DNA from: Marinospirillum alkaliphilum DSM 21637
Lineage (GTDB): Bacteria > Pseudomonadota > Gammaproteobacteria > Pseudomonadales > Halomonadaceae
NCBI RefSeq assembly: GCF_900119735.1
Contig: NZ_FPJW01000011.1
Location: 36,669 to 100,668 of the forward strand
Direction of reading: 5' to 3'
Length of the DNA stretch: 64,000 nt
Of the stretch, positions 34,919-43,239 are shown piece by piece; position 1 is the first letter of the stretch, and each line of letters begins with the position of its first letter. The translations under genes were made by a program, and so were the position numbers. Under the pieces are notes generated by a model. It was given only the letters and a program-made list of their open reading frames with translations. It did not search any database and had not been told where the DNA came from.

Positions 34919-34949
34919 AAAAAAGGGCGCCACCAGGGCGCCCTTTTTT
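34919..34949. terminator. Bidirectional terminator between the ComFB-like and TAXI genes
   Basis: AAAAAAGGGCGCC and GGGCGCCCTTTTTT form a perfect stem with a short loop; T-runs on both strands serve the two convergent transcription units. Confidence 0.9.
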
Positions 34950-34963
34950 ACCGGATCAACCGA

Positions 34964-35977
34964 TCACTGCTGATCAGCAGTCAGTGTCAAACCTTTTTCA
35001 GTCCAGAACTTCTTGGCACCGGCATGAACCGGGGTCACGATACCAGTCAGGGCACCTTCAACACTCATGGCACGAGCTGCACCGGAAACACTGCGCATGA
35101 AGCTCAAGCCTTCTTCAGAGTAAATCTGGCTGACCGCCTGGTACATACGCTCTTCAGACAGGTGGCGACCCGCTACCCACAGGGCAGAATCCTGAATGGT
35201 CACAACGTCGTAGTCCACGCCCGGATAGGTGCCAGCAGGAATGGTGACCTGTGCGTAGTAGGGATGATCCTTGAACAGGCTACCCGCTTTGGCGGCTTCG
35301 TAGGTCTGCAGGATGCGCACGCGGTTGGAGGAAGCGGCCTGAATCACGGAAGCATTCGGGAAACCGGCAAATACCCACAGGGCATCAATCTGGCGGTCAC
35401 CAATGGCAGAGGCACCCTGGCTGTAACCGATGTACTGGGGACGAATCTGATCCCACAGACCCAGACCTTCAAAATAACGCTGTGCAGAAGCAGCAGCACC
35501 GGAACCAGCCGGACCCACCGCGACGCGCTTACCAACCAGATCCTGCGGGCTGTTGATACCAGAGTTTTCCAACACAATCAGGTGAGCCGGCGCACCAAAC
35601 ATGTAGGCAACCGCCTGCACATTGCGATAACGGCGCGTGTCGTTGGTCAGCTGACCATTCATACCCAGGAACAGGTCACCAGAGTAAACAATACCAAAAT
35701 CTGCATCACGGGAGTTTACACGGCGCAGGTTCTCTACAGAGCCGGCAGAAGCCATGTTGGATACATCCACACCATCCAGCACACGAGACAGACGGGTGGC
35801 AATGCCGTTGGAGAAGTACTGGAAAGTACCGCCATCCGGACCACCGGAGAAGGCCAGACGCTCGGTGCGGGCATCCGCAGTCGGTGCAGTAGCCAGAGCT
35901 ACAGCAGTAACCGCTGCCGCAGCCAGAGTAGCGGGCTTACGGAAGAACTGGGTGAGGTTCATTGCTTTCATGAACAT
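34964..35977 (-). CDS. TAXI-family TRAP transporter solute-binding protein
   Basis: Periplasmic receptor that feeds the fused TRAP permease at 36485-38677. The 337-aa protein has a signal peptide (about residues 1-35, ending TAPTADA) and the family stretches AFSGGPDGGTFQYFSNGIATRLSRV, MASAGSVENLRRVNSRDADFGIV and VGKRVAVGPAGSGAAASAQRYFEGLG. A longer frame to 36022 is possible, but GAGGAA precedes the ATG at 35977. Ligand not identifiable; TAXI systems carry dicarboxylates or glutamate-like solutes. Third gene of the TRAP operon. Confidence 0.9.
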   Translation of the reverse strand: MFMKAMNLTQFFRKPATLAAAAVTAVALATAPTADARTERLAFSGGPDGGTFQYFSNGIATRLSRVLDGVDVSNMASAGSVENLRRVNSRDADFGIVYSGDLFLGMNGQLTNDTRRYRNVQAVAYMFGAPAHLIVLENSGINSPQDLVGKRVAVGPAGSGAAASAQRYFEGLGLWDQIRPQYIGYSQGASAIGDRQIDALWVFAGFPNASVIQAASSNRVRILQTYEAAKAGSLFKDHPYYAQVTIPAGTYPGVDYDVVTIQDSALWVAGRHLSEERMYQAVSQIYSEEGLSFMRSVSGAARAMSVEGALTGIVTPVHAGAKKFWTEKGLTLTADQQ

Positions 35978-36014
35978 GTTATTTCCTCGTCTTTTTTTAG
36001 TGTTGTCTGAGTCT

Positions 36015-36467
36015 TCACTCACGAATGGTCAATACGGGGATGATGGATTGGCGCACCACCCTTTCCGCAGTAGACCCCACCAGCACTTTCTCAAGGCCGG
36101 TACGACCATGGGTACCCATCACTATCAGATCGGCACCAATGATTTCAGCTTGCTTCAGGATCTCCTGAAAACCGGAACCGATCACCACATCTGTGGTGAC
36201 CTCATAGCCAGCTTCAGCAGCATCAGCAAAATACTTGTCACGGAAAGCATGCATGTCTTCCAGTGCATGGGTTTCAACTTCCCGCACAAAGGTGTTGACC
36301 ACCTCAGCAGGCAAGCGACGACGGCGTTTATCCGTCAACTCAGTGATCACGTGCAGCAGGTGCAGGCGTGCCTTGCAAAGACTTGCCAGACTGCGGGCAT
36401 GATCTGCAGCCTTGGAAGCTCCTTCAGAAAAGTCCGTTGCAAACAACAGGGTTTTGTATTCAGCCAT
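36015..36467 (-). CDS. Universal stress protein, UspA family
   Basis: 150-aa single USP domain. It has the ATP-binding motif G-x2-G-x9-G(S/T) in GTHGRTGLEKVLVGSTAERV, an N-terminal LLFATDFSEGASKAADHA and a C-terminal IIPVLTIRE. It lies 17 bp after the TRAP permease and 37 bp before the solute-binding gene, all on the same strand, so it is part of the transporter operon. ATP-binding USPs near TRAP systems (e.g. TeaD with TeaABC) modulate transport; a similar role is plausible. Confidence 0.91.
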   Translation of the reverse strand: MAEYKTLLFATDFSEGASKAADHARSLASLCKARLHLLHVITELTDKRRRRLPAEVVNTFVREVETHALEDMHAFRDKYFADAAEAGYEVTTDVVIGSGFQEILKQAEIIGADLIVMGTHGRTGLEKVLVGSTAERVVRQSIIPVLTIRE

Positions 36468-36484
36468 CAGATGTCTCCTTGTTA

Positions 36485-38677
36485 TCAGGGTGCAGAAACC
36501 TGCGGATGATTGGCAGCATCACGCTGCAACCACCAGACCACCGCCACCAGCCCCAGACCAGCAGCATCAGTCAGCAGGTTCGGCCAGAACAGCAGGAAAG
36601 TACCCAGTCCCAGCACACCCCATTCAAACCAGCTGGTTTTGCGACGCAGGTAACCCATGGCAAAGGCGCCAAAGGCAATGGTACCCAGCGTGGCCGAGAA
36701 ATAAGCCTGCAGAATCTGCAGCAGCGTACCGTCCATCAGAATGGCCGGAACAAAGGCAAACAGCAGCGGCATCACATACAGCATCTTGGCGAACTTGAAG
36801 GAGGTCCAACCGGTTTTCCAGGGGTCAGAGCCAGCAATGGCCGCTCCGGCATAAGCCGCCACACAAACCGGTGGTGTGATATTGGAATCCTGAGACAGCC
36901 AGTAAACGATCATGTGAGCGGCAATCACTGCGATACCAAACTCACCCAGTGCAGGCACTGCCAGTACCGCCACAATCAGGTAAGCGGCTGTCACCGGTAC
37001 CCCCATGCCCAACACCAGCGATGCCAGGGCAATCAGTGCCAGTGCCACCAGCAAGCTGCCACCTGCCATGGAAATCACCAGATCCGAGAACTTCAGACCC
37101 ATGCCTGTCAGGGAAATGGTGCCAACAATGACACCTATCACACCAATGGTGGCACCGACAATCAGGGTATTTCGGGCACCAATCTGAATCGCTTCCCAGA
37201 TCTCCTTCGGCCCCATGCGGGTTTCCTTATTCACCCAGCTGACAGCAATACAGGACAGCGTAGCCCAGAAGGCAGCATTACCAGCTGAACGACCAGACAA
37301 CAGCAGCACCGTGATGATCACCAGCGGCAATGCAAAGTACCAACCGGACTTGAGTACTGTTTTCCAGTGCGGAATTTCTTCACCCTTGATACCAGCCAAT
37401 CCATTCTTTTTGGCCTCAAAATGCACCATGAAATAGATCGACAGGAAATACAGCGCAGCCGGACCAATCGACAACAGCATGATGGTGGCGTAAGGAATAC
37501 CGGTCAGCTCGGCCATCAGGAAGCCGCCCGCGCCCATGATCGGCGGCAGGAACATACCCCCGATGGAAGCAGCAGGCTCAATGGCACCAGCCACATGAGG
37601 TTTGAAACCGGCACGCTTCATCATCGGAATGGTGAAGGAGCCGGAAGAAACAGTATTGGCAATGGCACTACCGGACACTGAACCAAACAGCGCAGAAGAA
37701 ATAACAGCTACCTTGGCCGGACCACCGGTGGAACGACCGGCCAGCGCCAGTGGTAATTCAATGAAGAACTTGCCTGCACCCGACTTCTGCAGGAAGGCGC
37801 CAAAAAAGATGAACAGAATGACATAGGTCGCCAGCACACTGGCCATCACACCAAAAACCCCGTTGGTGGTCAGGAACAGCGAAGTCGCCAGGCGCTCAAA
37901 ACGGAAACCCCGGTGTGCAAACAGATCAGGCAGATGCGGTCCGAACAGCGCAAAGGCAATCATGCCTACACCAATCAGGGTGATCGACCAGCCCAGCACG
38001 CGGCGACAAACTTCAAGTGACAGGATCAAACCAACAATACTGACCAGCATATCCAGTTCATGCTCGGCACCGGCACGATAGTTCAGCTGCTCAAACTGGC
38101 TGATCCAGTAGATCACCGCCGCAGCGATGATCAGCGCCATCACCACATCGGTGGCTGAGGGACTGCGTGGAAAGTGCCTGAGGATCAGGCCATCAACAAA
38201 AACCAGCAGCGCGGCAAAAGGCAACATCAGCAAGAGGGTATACTTCAGGGCACCCAGCTCCTCGCTGACGGCCACACCCAGACCGTCATAACCCCAGATT
38301 TCAGTGAACATCTGAATCTGGCGATAGAGTTCAAAAGGGGATTCAAAAACCCAGAAACTGCTGACGATGACGGACAACAGACCGCCACCCAGCAAGGCCA
38401 TGGCAACCTGGTAACGCCGATCTCCGGCAGGATAAAGCAGGAACACCAGCACAAAGGTGATCAACACATACACACCCAGGTGATACTGAGTGCTCAGTGC
38501 GGCAAACCCTGCACCGTAAAAGTAGATCAGCACCATTGCAGCGCCGAGTAATGCCACTAACCAGGCCCAGGGCCCTGCCAGCTGACGTTCAGATTTGGCA
38601 TCCTTTTCCATCAGCTCCTTGAGCTTCTTTTTTTCTTCTTCGCTCAGACCTTCAAGAGACTTGTCTAGATCGGACAT
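36485..38677 (-). CDS. TRAP transporter fused permease (4TM + 12TM), TAXI type
   Basis: 730-aa inner-membrane transporter with about 18 hydrophobic segments. The small DctQ-like part (to about 200) is fused to a DctM-like part with GPAKVAVISSALFGSVSGSAIANTVSSGSFTIPMMKRAGF and EPAASIGGMFLPPIMGAGGFLMAEL, typical of TAXI systems. The N-terminus (residues 1-35) is a charged cytosolic stretch (LSEEEKKKLKELMEKD). First gene of the operon permease-USP-receptor; a sigma-54 promoter lies ~80 bp upstream, so expression should depend on RpoN and an activator. Confidence 0.92.
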   Translation of the reverse strand: MSDLDKSLEGLSEEEKKKLKELMEKDAKSERQLAGPWAWLVALLGAAMVLIYFYGAGFAALSTQYHLGVYVLITFVLVFLLYPAGDRRYQVAMALLGGGLLSVIVSSFWVFESPFELYRQIQMFTEIWGYDGLGVAVSEELGALKYTLLLMLPFAALLVFVDGLILRHFPRSPSATDVVMALIIAAAVIYWISQFEQLNYRAGAEHELDMLVSIVGLILSLEVCRRVLGWSITLIGVGMIAFALFGPHLPDLFAHRGFRFERLATSLFLTTNGVFGVMASVLATYVILFIFFGAFLQKSGAGKFFIELPLALAGRSTGGPAKVAVISSALFGSVSGSAIANTVSSGSFTIPMMKRAGFKPHVAGAIEPAASIGGMFLPPIMGAGGFLMAELTGIPYATIMLLSIGPAALYFLSIYFMVHFEAKKNGLAGIKGEEIPHWKTVLKSGWYFALPLVIITVLLLSGRSAGNAAFWATLSCIAVSWVNKETRMGPKEIWEAIQIGARNTLIVGATIGVIGVIVGTISLTGMGLKFSDLVISMAGGSLLVALALIALASLVLGMGVPVTAAYLIVAVLAVPALGEFGIAVIAAHMIVYWLSQDSNITPPVCVAAYAGAAIAGSDPWKTGWTSFKFAKMLYVMPLLFAFVPAILMDGTLLQILQAYFSATLGTIAFGAFAMGYLRRKTSWFEWGVLGLGTFLLFWPNLLTDAAGLGLVAVVWWLQRDAANHPQVSAP

Positions 38678-38755
38678 GGTGATGAGTTTTCCTGGTTAAG
38701 GCTTTTGTTATGCAACAGCTTTTAAACCCTGCACATTTCTAACCCAACGCATAAC

Positions 38756-38770
38756 GCAAACCGCGTGCCA
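38756..38770 (-). promoter_or_regulatory. Sigma-54 promoter of the TRAP operon
   Basis: On the minus strand TGGCACGCGGTTTGC matches the sigma-54 consensus TGGCACG-N4-TTGC at every fixed base, with the invariant GG (-24) and GC (-12). It predicts a start near 38744 and a ~65-nt leader before the permease. The interval 38678-39003 (326 bp) holds no gene; it contains this site, a dyad at 38880-38897, and a direct repeat TTTAATGACG at about 38774-38794. Confidence 0.82.
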
Positions 38771-38879
38771 TGTTTTAATGACGCTTTAATGACGGGACCT
38801 GCAGCCAAGACTTTAGACTTAGGTCGCAGGCGCTTTTCTGTTATTTCATGCGGTATTCCACCCTTTGAAAAAACCACTT

Positions 38880-38897
38880 TGTGCGGGAATCCGCACA
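38880..38897. promoter_or_regulatory. Putative enhancer-binding dyad upstream of the sigma-54 promoter
   Basis: TGTGCGG-GAAT-CCGCACA is a perfect 7-bp dyad lying about 135-150 bp upstream of the predicted sigma-54 start, the usual distance for an NtrC-family activator. It resembles, from memory, the dyads bound by DctD-type activators of C4-dicarboxylate genes. A single copy is seen. Also 107-124 bp before rsmC on the other strand. Confidence 0.55.
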
Positions 38898-39003
38898 CCA
38901 GCCTCAATGGCACCCAGACTGGTCAAGACCGACCAAAAGGTCTATCTTTAGCAGCCTTTTTCAGCCAGTCTCTTTTATCTAGCAGAGTCCAGCCAGGGTC
39001 GCC

Positions 39004-40074
39004 ATGTCCAGCACAAGTTTTGATAGTCCCTTGAACCAGTTTCTGTTCCGGCAACTGGCACAATGGCAGGATCAACCCCTGAATTTAATTGCAGCACCAG
39101 CAGCACTGGACTGGCTCGGTCTGGCCCGTTTTTTTTCTCAGCACCGGCAGCCACTGCAAAGCTGGACGGCTGACTGGCGTGCGCACCAACTGGCACTGCA
39201 AGCAGGCATCACCAGCCACTTTGTCAGTGACACCACCCCCACCCAACTGCCAGGCCGGACCCTGGTGTGCTGGCCCAAGTCGCGTGAGGAGGGTGAGTGG
39301 TGGCTGCAACAACTGCCCACGCTGCAACCGGCAACACTGCTGCTGGCTGGTGAAACCCAGGGCGGCATCAAGGCGCTGGCAAAACAACTGCAAGACCGGG
39401 AGTGCCGAATTGCCAAACTGGACTCAGCCCGCCGTTGTGCCCTCTGGCAACTCCAGCCGGATGACCTGAACCTGCTTGATCTGAAAACAGCTTCTGGCAC
39501 CAACCCCCTGCACTACTGGCCAGGACCTGCTGACTTGCAACTGGCCAGCCAACCCGGTGTGTTCAGTCATGGCCGAGTGGATGAAGGGTCAGCTTTATTG
39601 CTGGAGACCCTTAAAGAACACCACAGCCAACTGCAAGGCAACCAACTGCTGGATGTAGGTTGTGGTTGTGGACTGCTGGGGGCCTGGCTGCTGAAACACC
39701 AACCCCACTGGCAACTCACTGCAGTGGATGTCAGTGGCTTTGCCCTGGCCGCCACCCGTGCAACACTCCAGGCGAACCAGCTGTCAGGGCAGGTGCTGCC
39801 TGCTGATGTATTTCAGGGTGTGGAATCCCACACACCTGCTGGGGGATTTGATCTGCTGCTCAGCAACCCACCTTTTCACACCGGCAAAGCCACCGATTAC
39901 GGCCCGGCCCGACGCCTGATTCTTGAAGCCCCGGCCCACCTGCGTAAAGGAGGACAACTGTGGCTGGTTGCCAATCGCTTTCTGCCCTACCCCGACCTTT
40001 TGCAACAGGCTTTCGGCAGTTTTAACATTCTGGCTGAAACCGGTAAATTCCGTGTTTACCAGGCCATCCGGTGA
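39004..40074 (+). CDS. rsmC: 16S rRNA (guanine-1207-N2)-methyltransferase RsmC
   Basis: Methylates G1207 of 16S rRNA. The 356-aa protein has the two-domain layout of RsmC: a degenerate N-terminal methyltransferase fold (to ~165) and a catalytic C-terminal one with the SAM motif LLDVGCGCGLLGAWLL and the catalytic NPPF in LLLSNPPFHTG. The sequence HYWPGPADLQLASQPGVFSHGRVDEGS marks the domain link. No strong Shine-Dalgarno is seen (CCAGGGTCGCC). Overlaps the cmoA region at its 3' end by a few bases (alternative GTG). Confidence 0.9.
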   Translation: MSSTSFDSPLNQFLFRQLAQWQDQPLNLIAAPAALDWLGLARFFSQHRQPLQSWTADWRAHQLALQAGITSHFVSDTTPTQLPGRTLVCWPKSREEGEWWLQQLPTLQPATLLLAGETQGGIKALAKQLQDRECRIAKLDSARRCALWQLQPDDLNLLDLKTASGTNPLHYWPGPADLQLASQPGVFSHGRVDEGSALLLETLKEHHSQLQGNQLLDVGCGCGLLGAWLLKHQPHWQLTAVDVSGFALAATRATLQANQLSGQVLPADVFQGVESHTPAGGFDLLLSNPPFHTGKATDYGPARRLILEAPAHLRKGGQLWLVANRFLPYPDLLQQAFGSFNILAETGKFRVYQAIR

Positions 40075-40079
40075 CACTG

Positions 40080-40835
40080 ATGAACAAAAATTCAATTCCT
40101 CGCGACGCCCTTTTTGCCAATCCGCTTGATCGCCTCGCCAGCTTTTCTTTTGATGAACAGGTGGTGCAGGTGTTTCCGGACATGATCAAACGCTCGGTGC
40201 CCGGTTACTCGCAGATCCTTGGCATGGCGGGTGTGATTGCCAGGCGTTATGTGCCGGAAGCCGGTCGGGTGTATGACCTGGGTGCCTCACTGGGTGCTGC
40301 CACCCTCAGCGTGGCGCAGCAGCTGGATCACCTGCAACAACTGGAATTGATCGCCGTGGACAACTCCCCGGCCATGAGTGAACGCTGCCGCAGCCTGCTG
40401 GCAGAAACCCTGCCACAACGCCCGGTTGAAGTGGTCTGTGCGGACATCCGCACACTGGACTATCAGCCCTGTGACCTGATCCTGCTGAATTTCACCCTGC
40501 AGTTCCTGCCCCCGGCAGATCGCTTGCCTTTGATGCAGCGGCTGTTTCAGGCCCTGCGCCCGGGCGGGGCATTGATCCTCAGCGAAAAGGTGCACTTCAG
40601 TGATCCACGTCAGGCACAGCTGCTTTATGAACTGCACCATGATTTCAAACGCGCCAACGGTTATTCCGATATGGAAATCAGCCAGAAACGCACGGCACTG
40701 GAAGATGTGCTGCGCACGGACACCGCAGAAGTCCAGCTGCAACGCCTGCAGGATTGTGGCTTCAGCTTCTGCAGCCAGTGGTTCCAGTACCTGAACTTTG
40801 CATCCTTCCTGGCCATCAAGGGAGACCCTTTGTGA
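40080..40835 (+). CDS. cmoA: Carboxy-S-adenosyl-L-methionine synthase
   Basis: Makes carboxy-SAM from SAM and prephenate for wobble-uridine modification of tRNA. The 251-aa protein matches CmoA: FSFDEQVVQVFPDMIKRSVPGYSQIL at the start, the motif YDLGASLGAATLSVAQQL and ALRPGGALILSEKVHFSDP. An upstream GTG (40071) overlapping rsmC is an alternative start; the ATG at 40080 starts like homologues. Overlaps cmoB by four bases. Acts immediately before CmoB in the same pathway. Confidence 0.95.
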   Translation: MNKNSIPRDALFANPLDRLASFSFDEQVVQVFPDMIKRSVPGYSQILGMAGVIARRYVPEAGRVYDLGASLGAATLSVAQQLDHLQQLELIAVDNSPAMSERCRSLLAETLPQRPVEVVCADIRTLDYQPCDLILLNFTLQFLPPADRLPLMQRLFQALRPGGALILSEKVHFSDPRQAQLLYELHHDFKRANGYSDMEISQKRTALEDVLRTDTAEVQLQRLQDCGFSFCSQWFQYLNFASFLAIKGDPL

Positions 40836-41851
40836 AAGGCCCAGATTTTTCTGCCATCTACCGCCAGTTTGCCCTGCTGGGGCGTGAAACCCCCGGTTTT
40901 CACCGCTGGCTGGCCCGTCTGCCCGAACAACTGCAACAGGCACTGGACCTGCAGCGTCACCCAGAGTTTGCCGGTTGGTGGAAACGCATCAACAAACTGC
41001 CGGACATTCAACGTGCCCGGTTGCAGCTCAACACTGCCGCTGTGGGGGCTGATGACGGTCGCCTGCTGGGTGATGAACCCCTGACCGACAGCCAGCAACG
41101 CATGATTGAAGGCCTGCTGCGAGACCTGATGCCCTGGCGCAAAGGGCCTTACCAGTTACAGGGCACCACCATAGATACCGAATGGCGCTCCGATTTTAAA
41201 TGGGACCGGCTGGCCCCTCACCTGAGTGATCTGCGTGGCCGCAAGGTGCTGGATGTCGGCGGCGGTTCCGGTTATCACGCCTGGCGACTGGCCGGAGCTG
41301 GTGCCGCCTTTACCCTGTGCATCGATCCCTCACCGCGTTTTTTTGCCCAGTTTGAAGCAGTACGCAAACTGATGGGCAAGGAAGACCTGCCCGAGGTCCA
41401 TCACCTGCCGCTGGGGATTGAAGCCGTACCGGAACAACTGGAAGCCTTTGACACGGTCCTGTCGATGGGGGTGCTTTATCACCGCCGCTCACCGATTGAT
41501 CATCTGCTGGAATTAAAAGACTGCCTGCGCACCGGCGGTGAACTGGTGCTGGAAACCCTGGTGGTGGATGGTGATGAACAGACCTGCCTGGTTCCGGAAG
41601 ATCGTTATGCCGCCATGGGCAACGTCTGGTTCCTGCCCTCAGTGCCGCTGCTGGAGCGCTGGTTGCGTCGTTGTGGTTTCACCGATGTCCGTTGTGTGGA
41701 TCTGAACCGCACCAGCGTGGAAGAACAGCGCAGCACTGACTGGATGACTTTCATGTCACTCAGTGACTTTCTTGATCCGGACCACCCACACCTGACCCGT
41801 GAAGGGCATCCGGCACCCTTGCGGGCCATCTTGCTGGCTCGAAAACCCTAA
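40832..41851 (+). CDS. cmoB: tRNA U34 carboxymethyltransferase
   Basis: Transfers the carboxymethyl group of carboxy-SAM to 5-hydroxyuridine-34, forming cmo5U. The 339-aa protein has the family stretches WRSDFKWDRLAPHLSDLRGRKVLDVGGGSGYHAWRL, IDPSPRFFAQFEAV and LSMGVLYHRRSPIDHL. The start is GTG 40832, whose last bases form the cmoA stop (GTGA), with GGGAGA eight bases before it; a longer frame from 40754 is a shadow of cmoA. E. coli CmoB is 323 aa, so the length is normal. Confidence 0.95.
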   Translation: MKGPDFSAIYRQFALLGRETPGFHRWLARLPEQLQQALDLQRHPEFAGWWKRINKLPDIQRARLQLNTAAVGADDGRLLGDEPLTDSQQRMIEGLLRDLMPWRKGPYQLQGTTIDTEWRSDFKWDRLAPHLSDLRGRKVLDVGGGSGYHAWRLAGAGAAFTLCIDPSPRFFAQFEAVRKLMGKEDLPEVHHLPLGIEAVPEQLEAFDTVLSMGVLYHRRSPIDHLLELKDCLRTGGELVLETLVVDGDEQTCLVPEDRYAAMGNVWFLPSVPLLERWLRRCGFTDVRCVDLNRTSVEEQRSTDWMTFMSLSDFLDPDHPHLTREGHPAPLRAILLARKP

Positions 41852-41991
41852 CCGTTAGCTCAATAGGAAATAACAAGCCCACCAAAAAACAGCATAAGGT
41901 TATAAAAACAAACCATTTCGCACATCTGATGGTCTATCGCTAGAATAGCTGATCTTTTTACTGGGCTTTATGCGTTGTGCGAGGAGCTGTA

Positions 41992-42765
41992 ATGAGCAAG
42001 TTTTATGCTGAAGAAGTGACCGGTGTTCACCACTGGACAGACCGGCTGTTCAGTTTCACCACCACCCGTGATGCCGGACTGCGCTTCAAGAATGGTCAAT
42101 TTGTAATGATCGGCCTGGAAGTGGACGGTCGCCCGCTGATGCGCGCTTACAGCATCGCCAGCCCCAACTATGAAGAACAGTTGCAGTTTTTCAGCATCAA
42201 GGTGCCGGACGGCCCGCTCACCTCACGCCTGCAGCACTTGCAGAAGGGTGACACCCTGATGATCAGCCGCAAGCCCACCGGTACCCTGGTACTGGATGAT
42301 CTAAAGCCCGGTCGCAACCTTTACCTGTTCAGCACCGGCACCGGCCTGGCCCCCTTTCTGAGTGTGATTCAGGACCCGGATACCTATGAGCGCTTTGAAA
42401 AGGTGGTACTGCTGCACGGCGTTCGTCATGAAAAGGATCTGGCCTACCGCGAATTCATCACCGGTGAACTGCTGGAACACGAATACCTCAGCGAGCAGAT
42501 CCGCAACCAGTTGATCTACTACCCCTGCGTGACCCGTGAACCCTTTATACATCAAGGTCGCATCACCGAGTTGGCCGCCAGCGGTCAACTGGCTCGTGAT
42601 CTGGGCCTGCCGGAACTCAACCCGGAAACCGATCGTGCCATGATCTGTGGTAGCCCAGCCATGTTAAAAGACATCAGTGCCATGCTGGATGCCCGTGGTT
42701 TCCATATTTCTCCACGCATGGGTGATGCCGGTGATTATGTGATCGAGCGGGCTTTTGTTGACTGA
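41992..42765 (+). CDS. fpr: Ferredoxin--NADP+ reductase
   Basis: Flavin reductase that exchanges electrons between NADPH and ferredoxin/flavodoxin. The 257-aa protein has the FAD-binding RAYSIASPNYEEQLQFFSIKV segment (about 55-80), LFSTGTGLAPFLSVIQDP, the NADP-site part MICGSPAMLKDISAML and the C-terminal ERAFVD typical of subclass I bacterial Fpr. GAGGAG lies before the ATG at 41992; the frame begins five codons earlier without a better signal. Single gene; upstream AT-rich stretch contains TAGAAT. Confidence 0.94.
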   Translation: MSKFYAEEVTGVHHWTDRLFSFTTTRDAGLRFKNGQFVMIGLEVDGRPLMRAYSIASPNYEEQLQFFSIKVPDGPLTSRLQHLQKGDTLMISRKPTGTLVLDDLKPGRNLYLFSTGTGLAPFLSVIQDPDTYERFEKVVLLHGVRHEKDLAYREFITGELLEHEYLSEQIRNQLIYYPCVTREPFIHQGRITELAASGQLARDLGLPELNPETDRAMICGSPAMLKDISAMLDARGFHISPRMGDAGDYVIERAFVD

Positions 42766-42894
42766 GCGGAAGCATTAACAATGGTCGCTTTATTCCCAAA
42801 AGCGATAAAAGGATAGTTATTTATTCTTTGTCGCTTTTTTTCTGCTGCGTTAGAGTCACATCATTCCGTTATAACGTCAGAACAGGGCAAACCC

Positions 42895-43224
42895 ATGACA
42901 CCGCACAAACACCTGCTTCACTTGGCTTTTGCTGGGCTGCTTGGCCTGGCTGCTGTCTCTCCTCTGCATGCCGCCGCCACTGCCGAACAGCGCCAGGCTG
43001 CACTGCTGGCCAGCTCCTGTGCCAATTGCCACGGCACGGACGGCAAGCTGGCGGGGAGTATTCCTGCCATTGCCGGACGCCCGGCCAGTGTTCTTGAGTC
43101 CCAGTTGTTGTCCTTCAAGCGTGGGGAAATGCCACACGCCACCGTGATGGATCGCCTGGCCCGGGGTTATACCGATGAAGAGCTGGCCATCCTGGCTCGT
43201 TATTTTGCCAACATCAACCGCTGA
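42895..43224 (+). CDS. Monoheme cytochrome c, FccA-like
   Basis: A 109-aa periplasmic c553-type cytochrome with a signal peptide (1-27, ending PLHA). The heme motif is CANCH (C42, C45, H46), and MPHATVM supplies the likely distal Met ligand (M79 or M85). It lies 15 bp before the FccB-like gene, in the usual fccA-fccB arrangement. It would take electrons from the flavoprotein and pass them to the respiratory chain. A single heme, not the diheme FccA of Allochromatium. Confidence 0.85.
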   Translation: MTPHKHLLHLAFAGLLGLAAVSPLHAAATAEQRQAALLASSCANCHGTDGKLAGSIPAIAGRPASVLESQLLSFKRGEMPHATVMDRLARGYTDEELAILARYFANINR

Positions 43225-43239
43225 TCAAGGATGCCTCTG

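Noticed and set aside
34835..36010. 391-aa plus-strand frame antisense to the TAXI receptor
   Set aside because: Mirror of a well-supported gene; His/Thr/Gln-rich shadow composition and no ribosome site.
38765..39034. 89-aa frame between the TRAP operon and rsmC
   Set aside because: Covers the sigma-54 site and activator dyad and overlaps rsmC out of frame.
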